Below are positions 22,834 through 34,128 of a DNA stretch of 64,000 nt, piece by piece. This DNA comes from Udeniomyces pyricola (taxonomy: Eukaryota > Basidiomycota > Tremellomycetes > Cystofilobasidiales > Mrakiaceae), in the NCBI GenBank assembly GCA_039545295.1, contig BCIK01000003.1, positions 992,001-1,056,000 of the forward strand, read 5' to 3'. Each line of letters begins with the position of its first letter. Positions within the stretch are counted from its first letter, which is position 1. The translations under genes were made by a program, and so were the position numbers. The notes beneath the pieces are model-generated. The model had not been told where the DNA came from. It ran no database searches and saw only the letters and a list, made by a program, of their open reading frames with translations.

Positions 22834-24580
22834 TTAGATACCATACTGATCGAGCAGCATCTTTTTACGCATCGCGAGCAACGCAGCCTCCATCTCCTTT
22901 TGACTCGGCAGCTTTGGTGGCTCGAGATCCTCCCGCTTGAGCACGTTGAGCGCAATGTACGCCGTCGCCTGTTGCTGAGCCGCTGCCACCGCCGCCGCCG
23001 CCGGTAGACTCGACGCGGGTTCGCCAACCTTCGCTGTCGATCCCTCCACTGGCGTCGAGTTCGAGGCTGAAACGGAGTCGGAGGAGAGCTTGGCTTCCTT
23101 TGCCGAGGGCGAAGCCATCGAGCTATCGCCCTCGTTCGGGGAGGCATCGTCCGGAGCAGACCGTTTCGACGCGTTACTGGCAGTCACATCGACACTAGCA
23201 CTTGGACCAGAGATTGAGGAGCCAGAAGGATTCGAGGGACGTGGGATTGGTGGAAGGGCAGAGGTTGAAGCGAGGTTGAGGCGCGTTGAGAGTCGAGTGC
23301 ACGCAGCGTTCCATTCTGAGATACGGAATGCGTGGCCAACGTTGTCAGATACGAACTTTGATTTCCGAAAGGACCACAACACGAAGACGATGAGCCCGGT
23401 AGCTTGGGTGATAGTATCGACACTTACCTTTCTCCTCCAGCTCGGCCTCATCTGCCAGGACGGCACCGTCGGCCTCGTCCATATCGCCATAGTAAGCAGG
23501 TCCCTGGTGACGGAACCGCTTGTAGAGCTCAGCTCGAATCGTGTCCTCGTCCTTGTCGACGGCTAAATGAGGACAAAAGAAATGCGCATGTAGACAGAAC
23601 CATGCCGGGTCAATCGAGAGATCAAAGAGTCGCGACCAGCATTGGTGAGGAAGTGACTAACTGCTCTTGGCAAACATCTCCTTGACGCCGGGCAACTCTC
23701 GCGCTCGACCAAAGTACCTGACAACGAACGCGTCCCGTGCGGAAGGGAGTCAATATACCATGCTGCGTGCTTTCCATTGTGATCGTTTCGGTCGTAAGAG
23801 GGAAGGAAAGGGGGGCAAGCCTCACTTGTAACCTCGCGTGCCGGGAACCTCCTTGCCATCTTCATCCAGCATGGCCCCACTCCGCTTGTAGTTGGCGCCT
23901 CCCAGGTTCTGGATCTGCCGTTCCCAGTGACCTTTCTCCCGCATGAGCTTGTTGATCTCGTCATTGATATCCCGGATCTCGTAGTCGGTCAGACCCGCTG
24001 TAGACAGGTCAAGGAGACAAGAAGAGAAAGAAATGGGAAGGCAAAGGGGGGGGGGGAGGAGGAGATCAGACAAGGTCAACGTGTCAGCTACGTAACACTG
24101 GGTAGACCATCATCGTTTCGTTGGATCCCCTTTCTGTCGGTACAACTGAAATCAAGAAGAGATGGAAAAGACGGACCATCCTGGATCTTGGAGACCTTTC
24201 TGCTGATCTCCCGAAGGATCTCTCCTCGCCAACGCTCGCACTCGCGAAGGGTCGTGCAGCTGCTCGCCAATCGAGGTCGTCGATCTCCCTTGCCCCGGGA
24301 GAGGCCAAGCTCAGCAGCTTGAACTTCCCGGAATCGGTAAAGCATGGACCTGTGAGGAGAGAAGGAAAGTGGAAGAGGGATCAGGGATGCGAGACGTGAT
24401 TTAGGACGCGTCGCAGGAGAAACGCGAGTGAGGCGAGGAGGACGGACTGAGATTTCTCCTCATTTCGGGCCTGTACGGGAGAGCGATTTTGGATGAAGGA
24501 ATGGTGAGCAACGTTGGTCGGGTATGAAGGAGGAGATGGAAAAGGATGATGATAAGGAAATCGAGGTGAAGGCGTACCAT
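22834..24580 (-). CDS. ISY1: Pre-mRNA splicing factor ISY1
   Basis: Isy1 belongs to the NineTeen complex and acts in the catalytic spliceosome. Seven exons (24578-24580, 24448-24470, 24177-24349, 23826-23997, 23662-23717, 23428-23562, 22834-23315) join in frame to 347 residues. The first exon is the ATG alone, spliced to GCCCGAAATGAG, giving the canonical N-terminus MARNEEKSQSMLYRFREVQA. Family signatures follow: RPRLASSC, LRECERWRGEILREISRKVS, KIQDAGLTDYEIRDINDEIN, MREKGHWERQI and DGKEVPGTRGYKYFGRARE. The long Ser/Ala-rich C-terminal region (about 220 residues) ends in LLAMRKKMLLDQYGI. The conserved N-terminus is recovered only if the start-codon exon is accepted, which supports that splice choice. 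Confidence 0.95.
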
Positions 24581-24971
24581 GATGGGTGAAGCGGTAAGGA
24601 GAGCGGGAAGAAGGGGTAGAGGAGGAGGAGGAAGGAGGGAGGGAGAGGGAAGGAGGCGGCTTGTGTGTGATTGTGTGAGTGGGTGAGTGTGTGAGTGTGT
24701 GTGGGTGATTGGGTGAGTGGGTGATTAGGCACTTACTTGCAGCGCAAGGCAATAATCGGCTGGTGTGGGTGGGCGGGCTCGCTGTATTCATTCGCTCCTG
24801 CTGATCGATCTCGGTCTGGTCCATCTGATGATCTGATGAGATCCAGTTTGATCCAGCCAGGTCCATGGAATATTGAGCCAGCTCTCCTCCAGCTTGCCAC
24901 TGCCCTTCTTGGTTCGGCCTGCTGCTGCTCTGTTCACCGTCGGCTACACCCCCTCATAGTTCTATTCCCAC
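24581..24971. promoter_or_regulatory. Divergent promoter region ISY1/TFC4
   Basis: This 391-bp region separates the two start codons. It includes a GTGTGA/GTGAGTG microsatellite (24661-24733) and a purine-rich stretch. No specific factor site is recognised. Confidence 0.45.
24661..24733 (+). repeat. GTGTGAGTG-type microsatellite
   Basis: It is an irregular run of TGTGTGA, GTGAGTG and GGTGATT units within the ISY1/TFC4 divergent promoter. Confidence 0.8.
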
Positions 24972-26267
24972 ATGAACATCCAATCTCGACCTAGACGGTC
25001 CGTCGCCCCTGCTTTCAATCGGCATACCTCCAAACATATTCCCCTCGACGGCGACGACGACGATGACGACGACGACAATGATGACGACGACCACACCGAC
25101 GACCCTGACGATCAAGACGATCAAGACGCGTCTCACTGGGCATTTCGACGAGACGACGCGACCGATGGCTGGGCCGACGAGGACGATGGTGGGGCTGACT
25201 TTGGTGCGTCGCCTTCTGACAGATTTATTCCTTTCCAACTTTGAATGACATGCTTAGGTCCTGAAATATGTACAGCAAGTACATCGTTGATGGAGAAAGA
25301 AAGATATCATGGTCAGGCAATAGAGAACGTACGCTGATCTTTGCGTTCACTCGTTCGCTCGTCGCCGTCGCCGTCGCCGTTGCTGTCATCAGACTCGTCC
25401 GAATCAGGCTCATCAGACGGCTCAGGTTCCGAGTTTCTTGACTCGGAAGAAGAAGCCCGGCGACCCAAACGAGGTGGGGGCGGCATTGCGGTAGGAGCCG
25501 GCGTCGGACCGAGAGTGGGTGAGGCCGGACCATCCAAGTGGGCAGGCAGGGCCCCTACGACTTCTACTTCTCGCCAAGATGACTTTGACGAAACTGAGGC
25601 GGCCGACTTCAAGTAAGATACCCTCTTTGTCCTCTGGATGGTATCCTATCAGCTCCAAGAGAATTTCCTGATCTCTTTGCTCCGCCATGTACCCCTCAAA
25701 TCTTTCTCTAACAGCCGACTCGTTACCTCCATCAAGAGTGGGACTTCCGTTGAGGGTATGCGACCTCCTCGCCGGGAATGGGACGAAGCGCCCGAGAACG
25801 GAGATGCAGAAGCAGAGTTCATGGACGACATGCGGGCAGCCAGCGGATTTAATAAGAAGCGAAGAAAGGTACGCATCAACAACCACGAGGACTTGGATCG
25901 CCGTCTTTCATGAATCACATGACCTTTCTCAGCTCATCACGTCTTCGGTGTCATTCCCTGGTATTCTCAGACGAGAGGCCGTCGCGAGCCTATCCTCTCG
26001 TCGGAAGTTCAGAATCTTCTCGGCGAGGGCAACATGCTCTATGTCAACCAAAACTATGTCGAGGCCATCAAGATCTTTCAAAATATCATCACTCTCGAAC
26101 CGAATGTCCACGTCGCCTGGACTACGCTTGCGACATGCTATGAGGAGCTCAACTACGAGGAAAAGGCGCTACAGTGCGAGATGGTCGCTGCTCATCTTAG
26201 ACCGAGCGCAGAGACGTGGAAGGAGCTTGGGGCCAGATCGAGGTGCGTAGTTTGTTCTGAAGCAGAC

Positions 26268-26304
<37 letters not shown>

Positions 26305-29300
26305 CCTTCTTCTTGGGCATGGCCTATACGCTTGACGGGAGGTTGAAGTGTTTTCTTTCATTGTTCAACATCTATGCCTGCCCTTTAGGGCTGCCGGCAA
26401 GATGCAGCAAGCCATCCACTGCTACCAAGGTGCCATCTCGGCCGACCCAGAGGACATCGACGCCATTTGGGATCGAGCATACCTGCTTCGTGAGACTGGC
26501 AGTCACAGCAAGGCAAGTCGACATTCACGTTTGCTCATCAAACCGTGCGTTCCACTTGCTGACCGGTGAGGGTCGGGCGTGCCTTGGCATTTCTTTCGCC
26601 ACAGGCCATAGAAGGGTTCCAATCCATCCTGAAACGCTCCCCCAACGATCTCAACGTCCTCCTCGAGATGTCACCTTCATTCGCGGAATCGGCGGCGATA
26701 CCCCTCGGCCAGAGCCTTATCCTCGGTGCATTGAATCACTATCGGTCTCTCTACCCAAACCCTACAAACGTCTCCCTTGAGCCGCCACTACCCTTCCCGA
26801 TGGCGCTTCTGATCGTGCTCTTCGATCTCCTCATGGCGACAGAAGAGTACGCTAAAGCGGTCTTTGAAGTCAAGCGAGGGGTTCGGTGGCTCCAAGGAAG
26901 GCTCGAAGAAAAGGAGTGGGAAAAGGCCAAGGACGATCGGGAGTTTGATGTCCCAGGGTTCGTGCGTGCAGGTTCAGAAGAAGAAGGACAAGGAAGAGAG
27001 TTGGACATCAATATAAGGCATCGTCTAGGCCTCGCTCGTCTGCAGCTGGGACATGTTCAAGAGGCAAGAGTGAGTATCCTCGTTCATTTATACCAGCCAT
27101 CGACAGGCTGCTCAGTCGAGTGATCAACGGCTGATTCATGCGACGGTGGTGTTAGATTCACTTTGATCTCATCGGCTCCCTCGATCCAGATGTTTACCAA
27201 GTCTTGTGGGGGGAGATTGGTGATGCATTCCTTTCCAAGGGCTTCTTTGAAGACGCCCTCCATTATCTCGAACCGCTATCGGAGATCACTGTGAGCTTTC
27301 TCTTGGTTCTATAATCGTCTGACGAGGGGACCACTGCTCATATAAATGTTGGTGATCCCCACGCAGAGCGATCCTCGTCATGTTGAAGGAAGGGGCGACT
27401 GCTTGCGAGCCGCCGAAGACTTTGAGGGTGCGATGGAATCGTACAACTTTGGTAAAGATCCGACCTTGCATATTTTTGGCTCTGTTTGTGTTGCGTATGT
27501 CTCCTCGCCTCATTGAACTGACATATGGTATGCGACTCTTGCATTGGATTAGTCAACTCATCCTTCGAGGACCCCAACGATCCAGCCTCCCTTTCAATCA
27601 AGATGAAGCTTGCCGGCGTCTACGAAGCCCTCGGTGATCAGCGTACAGCTCTCGAGCTCGTGACTCAAGGTAAGATCCAATTGTCTAACTCTCTATCCTC
27701 CGCTCTATGTATTTTCAGCCAAGCTGACTTGCATTACAAAACCCCAGTCATGGATATACGTCAAGTCATCAACGAAAGACCGGGTTATACGGATGGAGTT
27801 ACCTCTCAGCAACTTGACGATCCAGATGATGCCTTCTTTGTCGCTGCCCGACCGAATCGATCGCGCGAAATCCAACGTGCTCGGATGAACAAGCAGCAGA
27901 CGGAGGAGGCCATCATCCGCCGTGTCAAGAACGGGTTCGATCGGCTCGCAGAGTTGGACGAAGGTGTCGACCAGAACGATGCAGAGGCCATCGCGGACTG
28001 GCTTGATGTGGCTGGAGGGCTTGTTGAAGGGTTCAGACAGACCCGGGCGTTGTTCCCGGCAGACAGGGTACGTCGTACGAGATACAGGGATTCATGATTC
28101 CCCAGCAACACCAGATTCTATGAACTCACTCATTCGCCTCTTCTGGTTTATGGAAAGTAGAACAAGAAGTTTTTGGGCGTCTCGACCCGACGAGGCCGCA
28201 AGTCAAAAAAGAGGACGATTGACGACGAGGCCGATGACATGGTCGAAAGGCTTGAGCGAGGGTTAGGTACGTCCACTTGATTCTGGTTGTAGACTTGCCT
28301 CTTGTTCCTTTTCCGAGAGGTTGATTCGACGCGATAATGACACGTTCTATTCTTCTCTTCTTAATCACAGAGGGAGACACTGTTCGAGTGGAGGATACTC
28401 AAGCAGAGGCTACCACATTACGCGACGTTGACCTCGACCTCTGGTTCGAGATGATCATCAAGGTGAGCATTCGTGTAGGCTGGCATGAGTTTGCGTTCTC
28501 TTTCGAAACGAAGTTTTGACGTGTGCCTCTGATCCGTGTCTTTTCCGATCGTCTCAGTTTTGCTGCTTGCTCGCCGGGCCGGGCGAAGAACCGGAAGCGG
28601 CGACTGATATTCTCGAGCACGTTGTATTTGCCAACGTCTTTCGGTCAAACCAGCGTCAGCAGGCGATTCGTGTCACAACTCTGGGTACGGGACATTCTCT
28701 CCCAGATAACGTTGCTTCTCTCAACATGCTTGACTGATTTTCTATTGCTCTCATCGTTTGTTTCGTCTTCGTCAGCTTGCACCATGGCTATCGGTGACGT
28801 CAACCGCATTGCCGAATGTGCCCGTCGTCTCGTTCTCTTCCGTCAATTTTCCAACCTTGCCCTTCAAACGATCCTGACCTCTCTCGGTACAGGCATTGAG
28901 GCTGCTCAGGGACTCGGCAACGTTAACCTACAAAAGGCCGTTTCGAGGGAGGTAAGGATTTGGGGGGCCAGCGCGGATGGGCAAGAGTTCCGATGGGCAG
29001 GTCCAGCGATGAGATGGGTTGTCGGAGGTAAGAAAGGAGGGAAAAGTGGAGCTTCTTCGACAATTGCAAGTGGGGGTGGCAGCTTGAAAGGGAAAGAACG
29101 AGCCGTCGAGCTTGACGTAGACGAAGATGAGGAAGATCACCATGAGGGTGACGAAGCGATGGAAGGCGACGTTCCGAAACCGATCCGACCAACTCAACCG
29201 AACCCTATCGTCAACACGTATTACGCTTGCATGCTCATGATGACCAAAAGTTATCATAGCTCCATCTGTAAGCCCTTGACTTGCTTCTGGACCCATATCG

Positions 29301-30429
29301 AATACTGCCTTACGAAACGGTTCTGGCTAACCCTTCTCTCTTCATGCAATCTTCCTCTAACACCCCCCCCCCTTTACTTGCCTTCGTCTTCCACCCACTA
29401 CCTCAAGTCTACCTCATCCGAGCTTACGATATGAATCCGCACGATCCTCTTATCTGTCTTCTCCTCGCGGTGTCCTACATCGGCCGGGCCTTTCAGCGGC
29501 AAGCCGACAACCGTAACTACTTTGTCGTCCAAGGCCTGGCTTTCCTTGATCGATACCGCAAGCTTCACCCGCTCGGACCGGAGGCCGATGAGGTGGAATT
29601 CAACTTTGGAGCGTGCTTTCATCGACTAGGTGAGGCTCGGAGGTTCTAAGGAGCCATGAGGATGAAAGAGGTAGGGAGATGAGCGGGCCGGGGGGGGGGN
29701 NNNNNNNNNNNNNNNNNNNNNNNNNNNNNNNNNNNNNNNNNNNNNNNNNNNNNNNNNNNNNNNNNNNNNNNNNNNNNNNNNNNNNNNNNNNNNNNNNNNN
29801 NNNNNNNNNNNNNNNNNNNNNNNNNNNNNNNNNNNNNNNNNNNNNNNNNNNNNNNNNNNNNNNNNNNNNNNNNNNNNNNNNNNNNNNNNNNNNNNNNNNN
29901 NNNNNNNNNNNNNNNNNNNNNNNNNNNNNNNNNNNNNNNNNNNNNNNNNNNNNNNNNNNNNNNNNNNNNNNNNNNNNNNNNNNNNNNNNNNNNNNNNNNN
30001 NNNNNNNNNNNNNNNNNNNNNNNNNNNNNNNNNNNNNNNNNNNNNNNNNNNNNNNNNNNNNNNNNNNNNNNNNNNNNNNNNNNNNNNNNNNNNNNNNNNN
30101 NNNNNNNNNNNNNNNNNNNNNNNNNNNNNNNNNNNNNNNNNNNNNNNNNNNNNNNNNNNNNNNNNNNNNNNNNNNNNNNNNNNNNNNNNNNNNNNNNNNC
30201 CCCCACCTTCTTCTTCTTTTCCCCCTTCCGTCTCATCGGCCAACCAAAACCACTCTCCTACCACTATCTCGTCCCCTCCCGTCCCCTCCCCNCCCCCCTC
30301 CCAAAAAAAAAACACGAACAGCCGGGTTCGTTGATCCGTGAAACGGCGTACAACCTCTCGCTCATCTACGGCATGACGGGCGGAGCGCACGAAGCCAAGG
30401 CTATCATGCAGAAATGGTTGAGCATTTGA
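24972..30429 (+). CDS. TFC4: TFIIIC TPR subunit TFC4/GTF3C3 (one exon region lost in a gap)
   Basis: The TFIIIC tau131/TFC4 subunit binds box A and recruits TFIIIB to tRNA and 5S genes. Exons at 24972-25203, 25393-25612, 25715-25868 and from 25971 read in frame. The N-terminus is a long acidic tract (LDGDDDDDDDDNDDDDHTDD). TPR units follow: GNMLYVNQNYVEAIKIFQNI, EPNVHVAWTTLATCYEEL, AAGKMQQAIHCYQGAISADP and AIEGFQSILKRSPNDLNVLL. C-terminal units include YDMNPHDPLICLLLAVSYIG and DEVEFNFGACFHRLG. The last exon encodes IRETAYNLSLIYGMTGGAHE and ends QKWLSI, the typical family C-terminus. The 500-N gap falls between FHRLG and that exon and removes roughly one TPR. The intron after the second unit holds a 34-nt poly-T. 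Confidence 0.9.
26271..26304 (+). repeat. Poly-T tract (34 nt) in a TFC4 intron
   Basis: An uninterrupted T run lies between the donor after ...GARSR and the acceptor before AAGKMQQ. Its length is likely variable. Confidence 0.9.
29700..30199. other. Assembly gap (500 N) inside TFC4
   Basis: It is flanked by a G-run on the left and C-rich sequence on the right, which suggests a homopolymer-related break. Single Ns also occur at 30292, 30535 and 30540 in G/C runs. It probably contains a TFC4 exon. Confidence 0.95.
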
Positions 30430-31060
30430 CACCCAAGAGGAAGAGAGAGCGTGTGTGTGGGCGTATGGGCGTATGTAAGCAAGGAGGAAGGACGGATGGG
30501 AAAGGGTTGTGATCGGGTCGGAAGGGGGGGGGGGNGGGGNGGGATGGGATTTTGGGGCTTGAGTCAGAGGTCATGGCCGTACTTGGAAACGATGGGATTT
30601 GGGAGACGACGATCGGTCCTATTCATACAGTCTATATTGCAGATTGAAGCGTTAGCACGGGTTCTATCTCCAAGCTAGCTCACTCAAACCTCATAGAACA
30701 CGGTCGAAAACAGAACAACATGCAAGAATGGTTTGTTTATTTATGAAATATTTTTTTTCGAAAAAAAAAGCATACTCATCCATAGGTGACTCGTTCGCAA
30801 GAAAGAAAGAAAAAAGAAAAAAAAGGGGAAAGGGGGGGGGGGGGGGGGGGAGGGGAAGGGGTTCCTCCATAACACCTCTGTATTTTCTTTTCTTCTTCCT
30901 TTTCTTCTTTTTCTGCTTCCACACTAAGCGATCCCGTAGAGCCTCGCCTGAACGCTAGAAACCTCCTTCCTCTCATCCCTCTACAACCTCACCTGCTCGT
31001 CTCAAACCACACCCCTTGTCCCCCATCCTCTGTCTTCTCGAAATCCACCCACTACGGTCC
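30430..31060. other. Convergent 3' flank TFC4/VHS-GAT gene
   Basis: It contains a 19-nt G-run (30832-30850) and A/T-rich stretches suited to two converging 3' ends. No gene is seen. Confidence 0.45.
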
Positions 31061-33739
31061 TCACAGCAACAGATCCTCGAATGGGTCCTTTGGCTTCGGC
31101 TGGGATGCCGTCGTCGTCGGCGGTGGCAAACTACTGTTGTTGTATGGCGAAGACGAAGACGAGCCCATCCAGTTCTGGTGCGGTTGTTGCTGTTGCTGCT
31201 GCTGCTGCTGACCGAGCGCGCCAAACTGAGTGGAAGATTGAAGTGGATTCGGCGAGGGATTGAAAGAAGGGAAGGATGGGTACGACTGCTGCTGAGGGGG
31301 TGAAAATAACGACTGGGATGGCTGCTGCTGCTGTTGACGAGGTTGGTTTTGGGCGTAGAGACTTGAGAGATCCAGCGTTTTCGGAGGTTGCTGTTGTGGT
31401 TGTTGAGGAGAACTGGTGTATAAATTTGGGGTAGGGGAGGAAAAAAGGTCGAGGGGAAGACCTCCAACGAGCGTTGTTGGAGGTTGTTGCGTTGGTGGGG
31501 GGTTAGTGGTGTTGTTACTGCTTGAGTGAAGCGTAGGGGTGTTGGTGGATAGTGAAATGCCGGCGCCGCGGTCGTTGTCGGTCTCGTCGTCGGCAAAGGC
31601 ATCGAATGAGATGAGCTCGGGCTGGTTAGATTGAGTCGCCGACGGACCGGAAGTGGGGTTGAGACTGTGGCCAAGGTTTTGGTTCGAAGGGAGGAAACAA
31701 GTCCATGAAGAAATTCGATCAGCCGTTGTACATGGCATCGAACAGTCATGGTCACAGGGCCAAAGGGGCCGAAAGGGAGGCGGAGATAACATGAATCTGG
31801 GGGGACGTACGATACATCGACGCTTCCCTTGGTCCAATCTCCTCTCTGGCACGCCTCAAATCGTTCGATGACCCCGTTGATGAGGTCGTTGATCATCAAC
31901 AACCGGTCCATCGAATCCGATTCTTCCTCCGAGACCTCGCCAATCCATTTTTGGATCTTCGGGCGAGCTTGTTTGCAAAAGACGGCGACTTGTTGATAGG
32001 CATCGCCTTCGACACCGATACGCTCATTCTCGGTCGCGTTGTTGAGCATGTCGTTGAGAAGAATGGCCTTCTCTTGAACTTTATCGAGCTCCTTCTGTGT
32101 TTGAGAACGATAGTCGGGCGCCTTATCGGGTTCCTGCGGGAGGTGTGGGGCATACGACGCGTCATTGGTCAGCCAGTTTGTAGGTGCAAGCTTAAGCACT
32201 GACACTAACAGTGTTTTCTCATCGCGGTCGCGAAGATGGGATCGTGTTGCAGACGTACGAAACCAGAGAGTGCCTTCATCAACTCGTTAGCTGCCAACAG
32301 ATCTTTAGGCGATCCTCTACGGATAAGCTCTTGCAATTTCTATACATCCATCAGCGCAGACAGCAGGCATGTGCACAAAGTGGTCAGGAGGGTTTATCAG
32401 CAGGGCACAGAGCAGTCGATCAACCAGTTACAGCCCGATTTGAAGCTTCAACAGGAAACTCACGGCCGACTTGGCTTGCCGGTCTTCTTCTTCGAGCTCT
32501 TGAGGAGATTTGAGGTTCTATAGACGATAAGTTGCAATCAAAAGATGAGATACATGCGAGTGTTAGGCCTCCTTTCGCACGACTGCGCGTTCTGAAGTCG
32601 AGTGCAAGTGTTATCTCTCACCTCGGTGCCACTGGCTGCCAGGGTAGATTGTCGGTTGAAGTCTCCGAAGCGGTATCCTGTTGAGTGAGGTTGTCTGATT
32701 AATTCTCTGTTCGACCGAGTACTAATGACAATGAGGAAAGAGGGAGTTTTGATCGTGTACCTTTGTAGCTTAGGAGTCGATGCATATCCCTGATATGAAC
32801 GAGATCCTCCTTCCATTTCGAGTTGACGCAGATGGTGTTCTTCCACTCGTGTATCAGCTGGAGCAGAGAGCCATGGGTTTGTCAGAGATAAGGTGATGAG
32901 AATCTCTCTCGATTCATCATCGACTGATAACCCAACATCAAGGGTGACTGGAATTGACACTGACCTCGAGCGTCTTGGTCATAGCGATACCAGGAAAGAC
33001 GGGCGGCCTCTCCGGGAACTTGCGAACGAGTTCATTGAGAAACTCCTTGGTTGCAATCTGCAGCTGGAACGGGTACCCGCAGTTTTTGACGAGCATGTCG
33101 AGGAGCTAACGGAAGATCCAGATGATGCGAAATCAGCGGTAGTCAAAGGACTGAGGGCGCCACGCACTAGCGTTCGTTGTTGCGGGTGGACCGATCCGAA
33201 GGCACGTACATGGAGAGCGAGGACAGCGACGTGGGGATTTCGATGGTTAATGAGCTTGACGACTTCGACAGCGGCTTCTCTCGGCCTGTCGACATGTGTG
33301 ATATGAACAAGGGAGAAATGAGTTGTGAGAGGGGCGAACGAGTGAAAGGGTGGAACCTGTCGCGTCATGACGAGCCGAGACATTGATCGTCCGAGAGCGT
33401 GAAGGAGGAAGGCTCGACGGACGTATTGGCTTTTTTGTCGTTGATGTAAGAGGCAAGCTCCATGTTGCGGGTGTATGCTGGGCCATTGAGGGATGGGTCG
33501 CATGCTTTCTCTGTGCGGTCGGGCGAGAAGGAGGGGAGGGGAGGAACGAACGTACGCAGTTCGGTGAGAAGGGCGGGGCGGGGGGGGGGGATGAGAAGGG
33601 CAACGTGAGCTGACCGAGTCGGAATGAGAAGACAAAGAGGGGAGAAAGTAAGAAAGGGATAAGGTAAATAGTTTGATGACTAACCAACAAGCGATTGAAC
33701 AGGGGTGAGTGACCATGGGGCTGGTCGTTGAGCGTACAT
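31061..33739 (-). CDS. VHS-GAT domain protein (TOM1/GGA-like sorting adaptor)
   Basis: VHS-GAT proteins bind ubiquitinated cargo and clathrin at Golgi and endosomes. The start at 33739 gives MYAQRPAPWSLTPVQSLVEK. The VHS domain then reads ACDPSLNGPAYTRNMELASY, TPREAAVEVVKLINHRNPHV, CGYPFQLQIATKEFLNELVR and MTKTLELIHEWKNTIC across several introns. The GAT-type helical region includes KAPDYRSQTQKELDKVQEKA, LLNDMLNNATENERIGVEGD and DRLLMINDLINGVIERFEAC. The C-terminal tail is Gln/Asn/Pro-rich with a poly-Q run. It also has clathrin-box-like motifs (PLDLFSS, TLDLSSL) and ends in DPFEDLLL. No C-terminal GAE ear is present, which favours a TOM1-like rather than a true GGA protein. Confidence 0.87.
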
Positions 33740-34128
33740 GCTAAAGGAAGGGGGAGATGAGGATGTGGGTGGGAGGCGAGAGCAGGCTGGGCTGAGCAGA
33801 ATGAGATCGATGAGAGGAGATGGGAGTCACCCAAAGTCACCCTCTTGGCCCTCTCACTGTAACTGAATGATCATCGATCAAGCTCCGTTGAGTGATCAGA
33901 TCATCCACCATGGCAGTCACTCCAGCATTCTGCCTTTGACCACCAAACCCAATCGTCAATACATCGCCTGCCACATGACATAGCTATCTATATCCACGGC
34001 CAACCCACCCAACAGACGACTCGTCAGCTCCATCTCCTGCCCAACACTCCCCAAGAGGGCATCACGCACCCTTATCGCGTGCGTCCAATCGATCATACGC
34101 CACTCACCCAGGCTACTTCGCACACGCC
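33740..34128. promoter_or_regulatory. Divergent promoter region VHS-GAT gene/REV3
   Basis: This 389-bp region lies between two divergently transcribed genes. No canonical TATA box or recognised factor site stands out. Confidence 0.4.
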
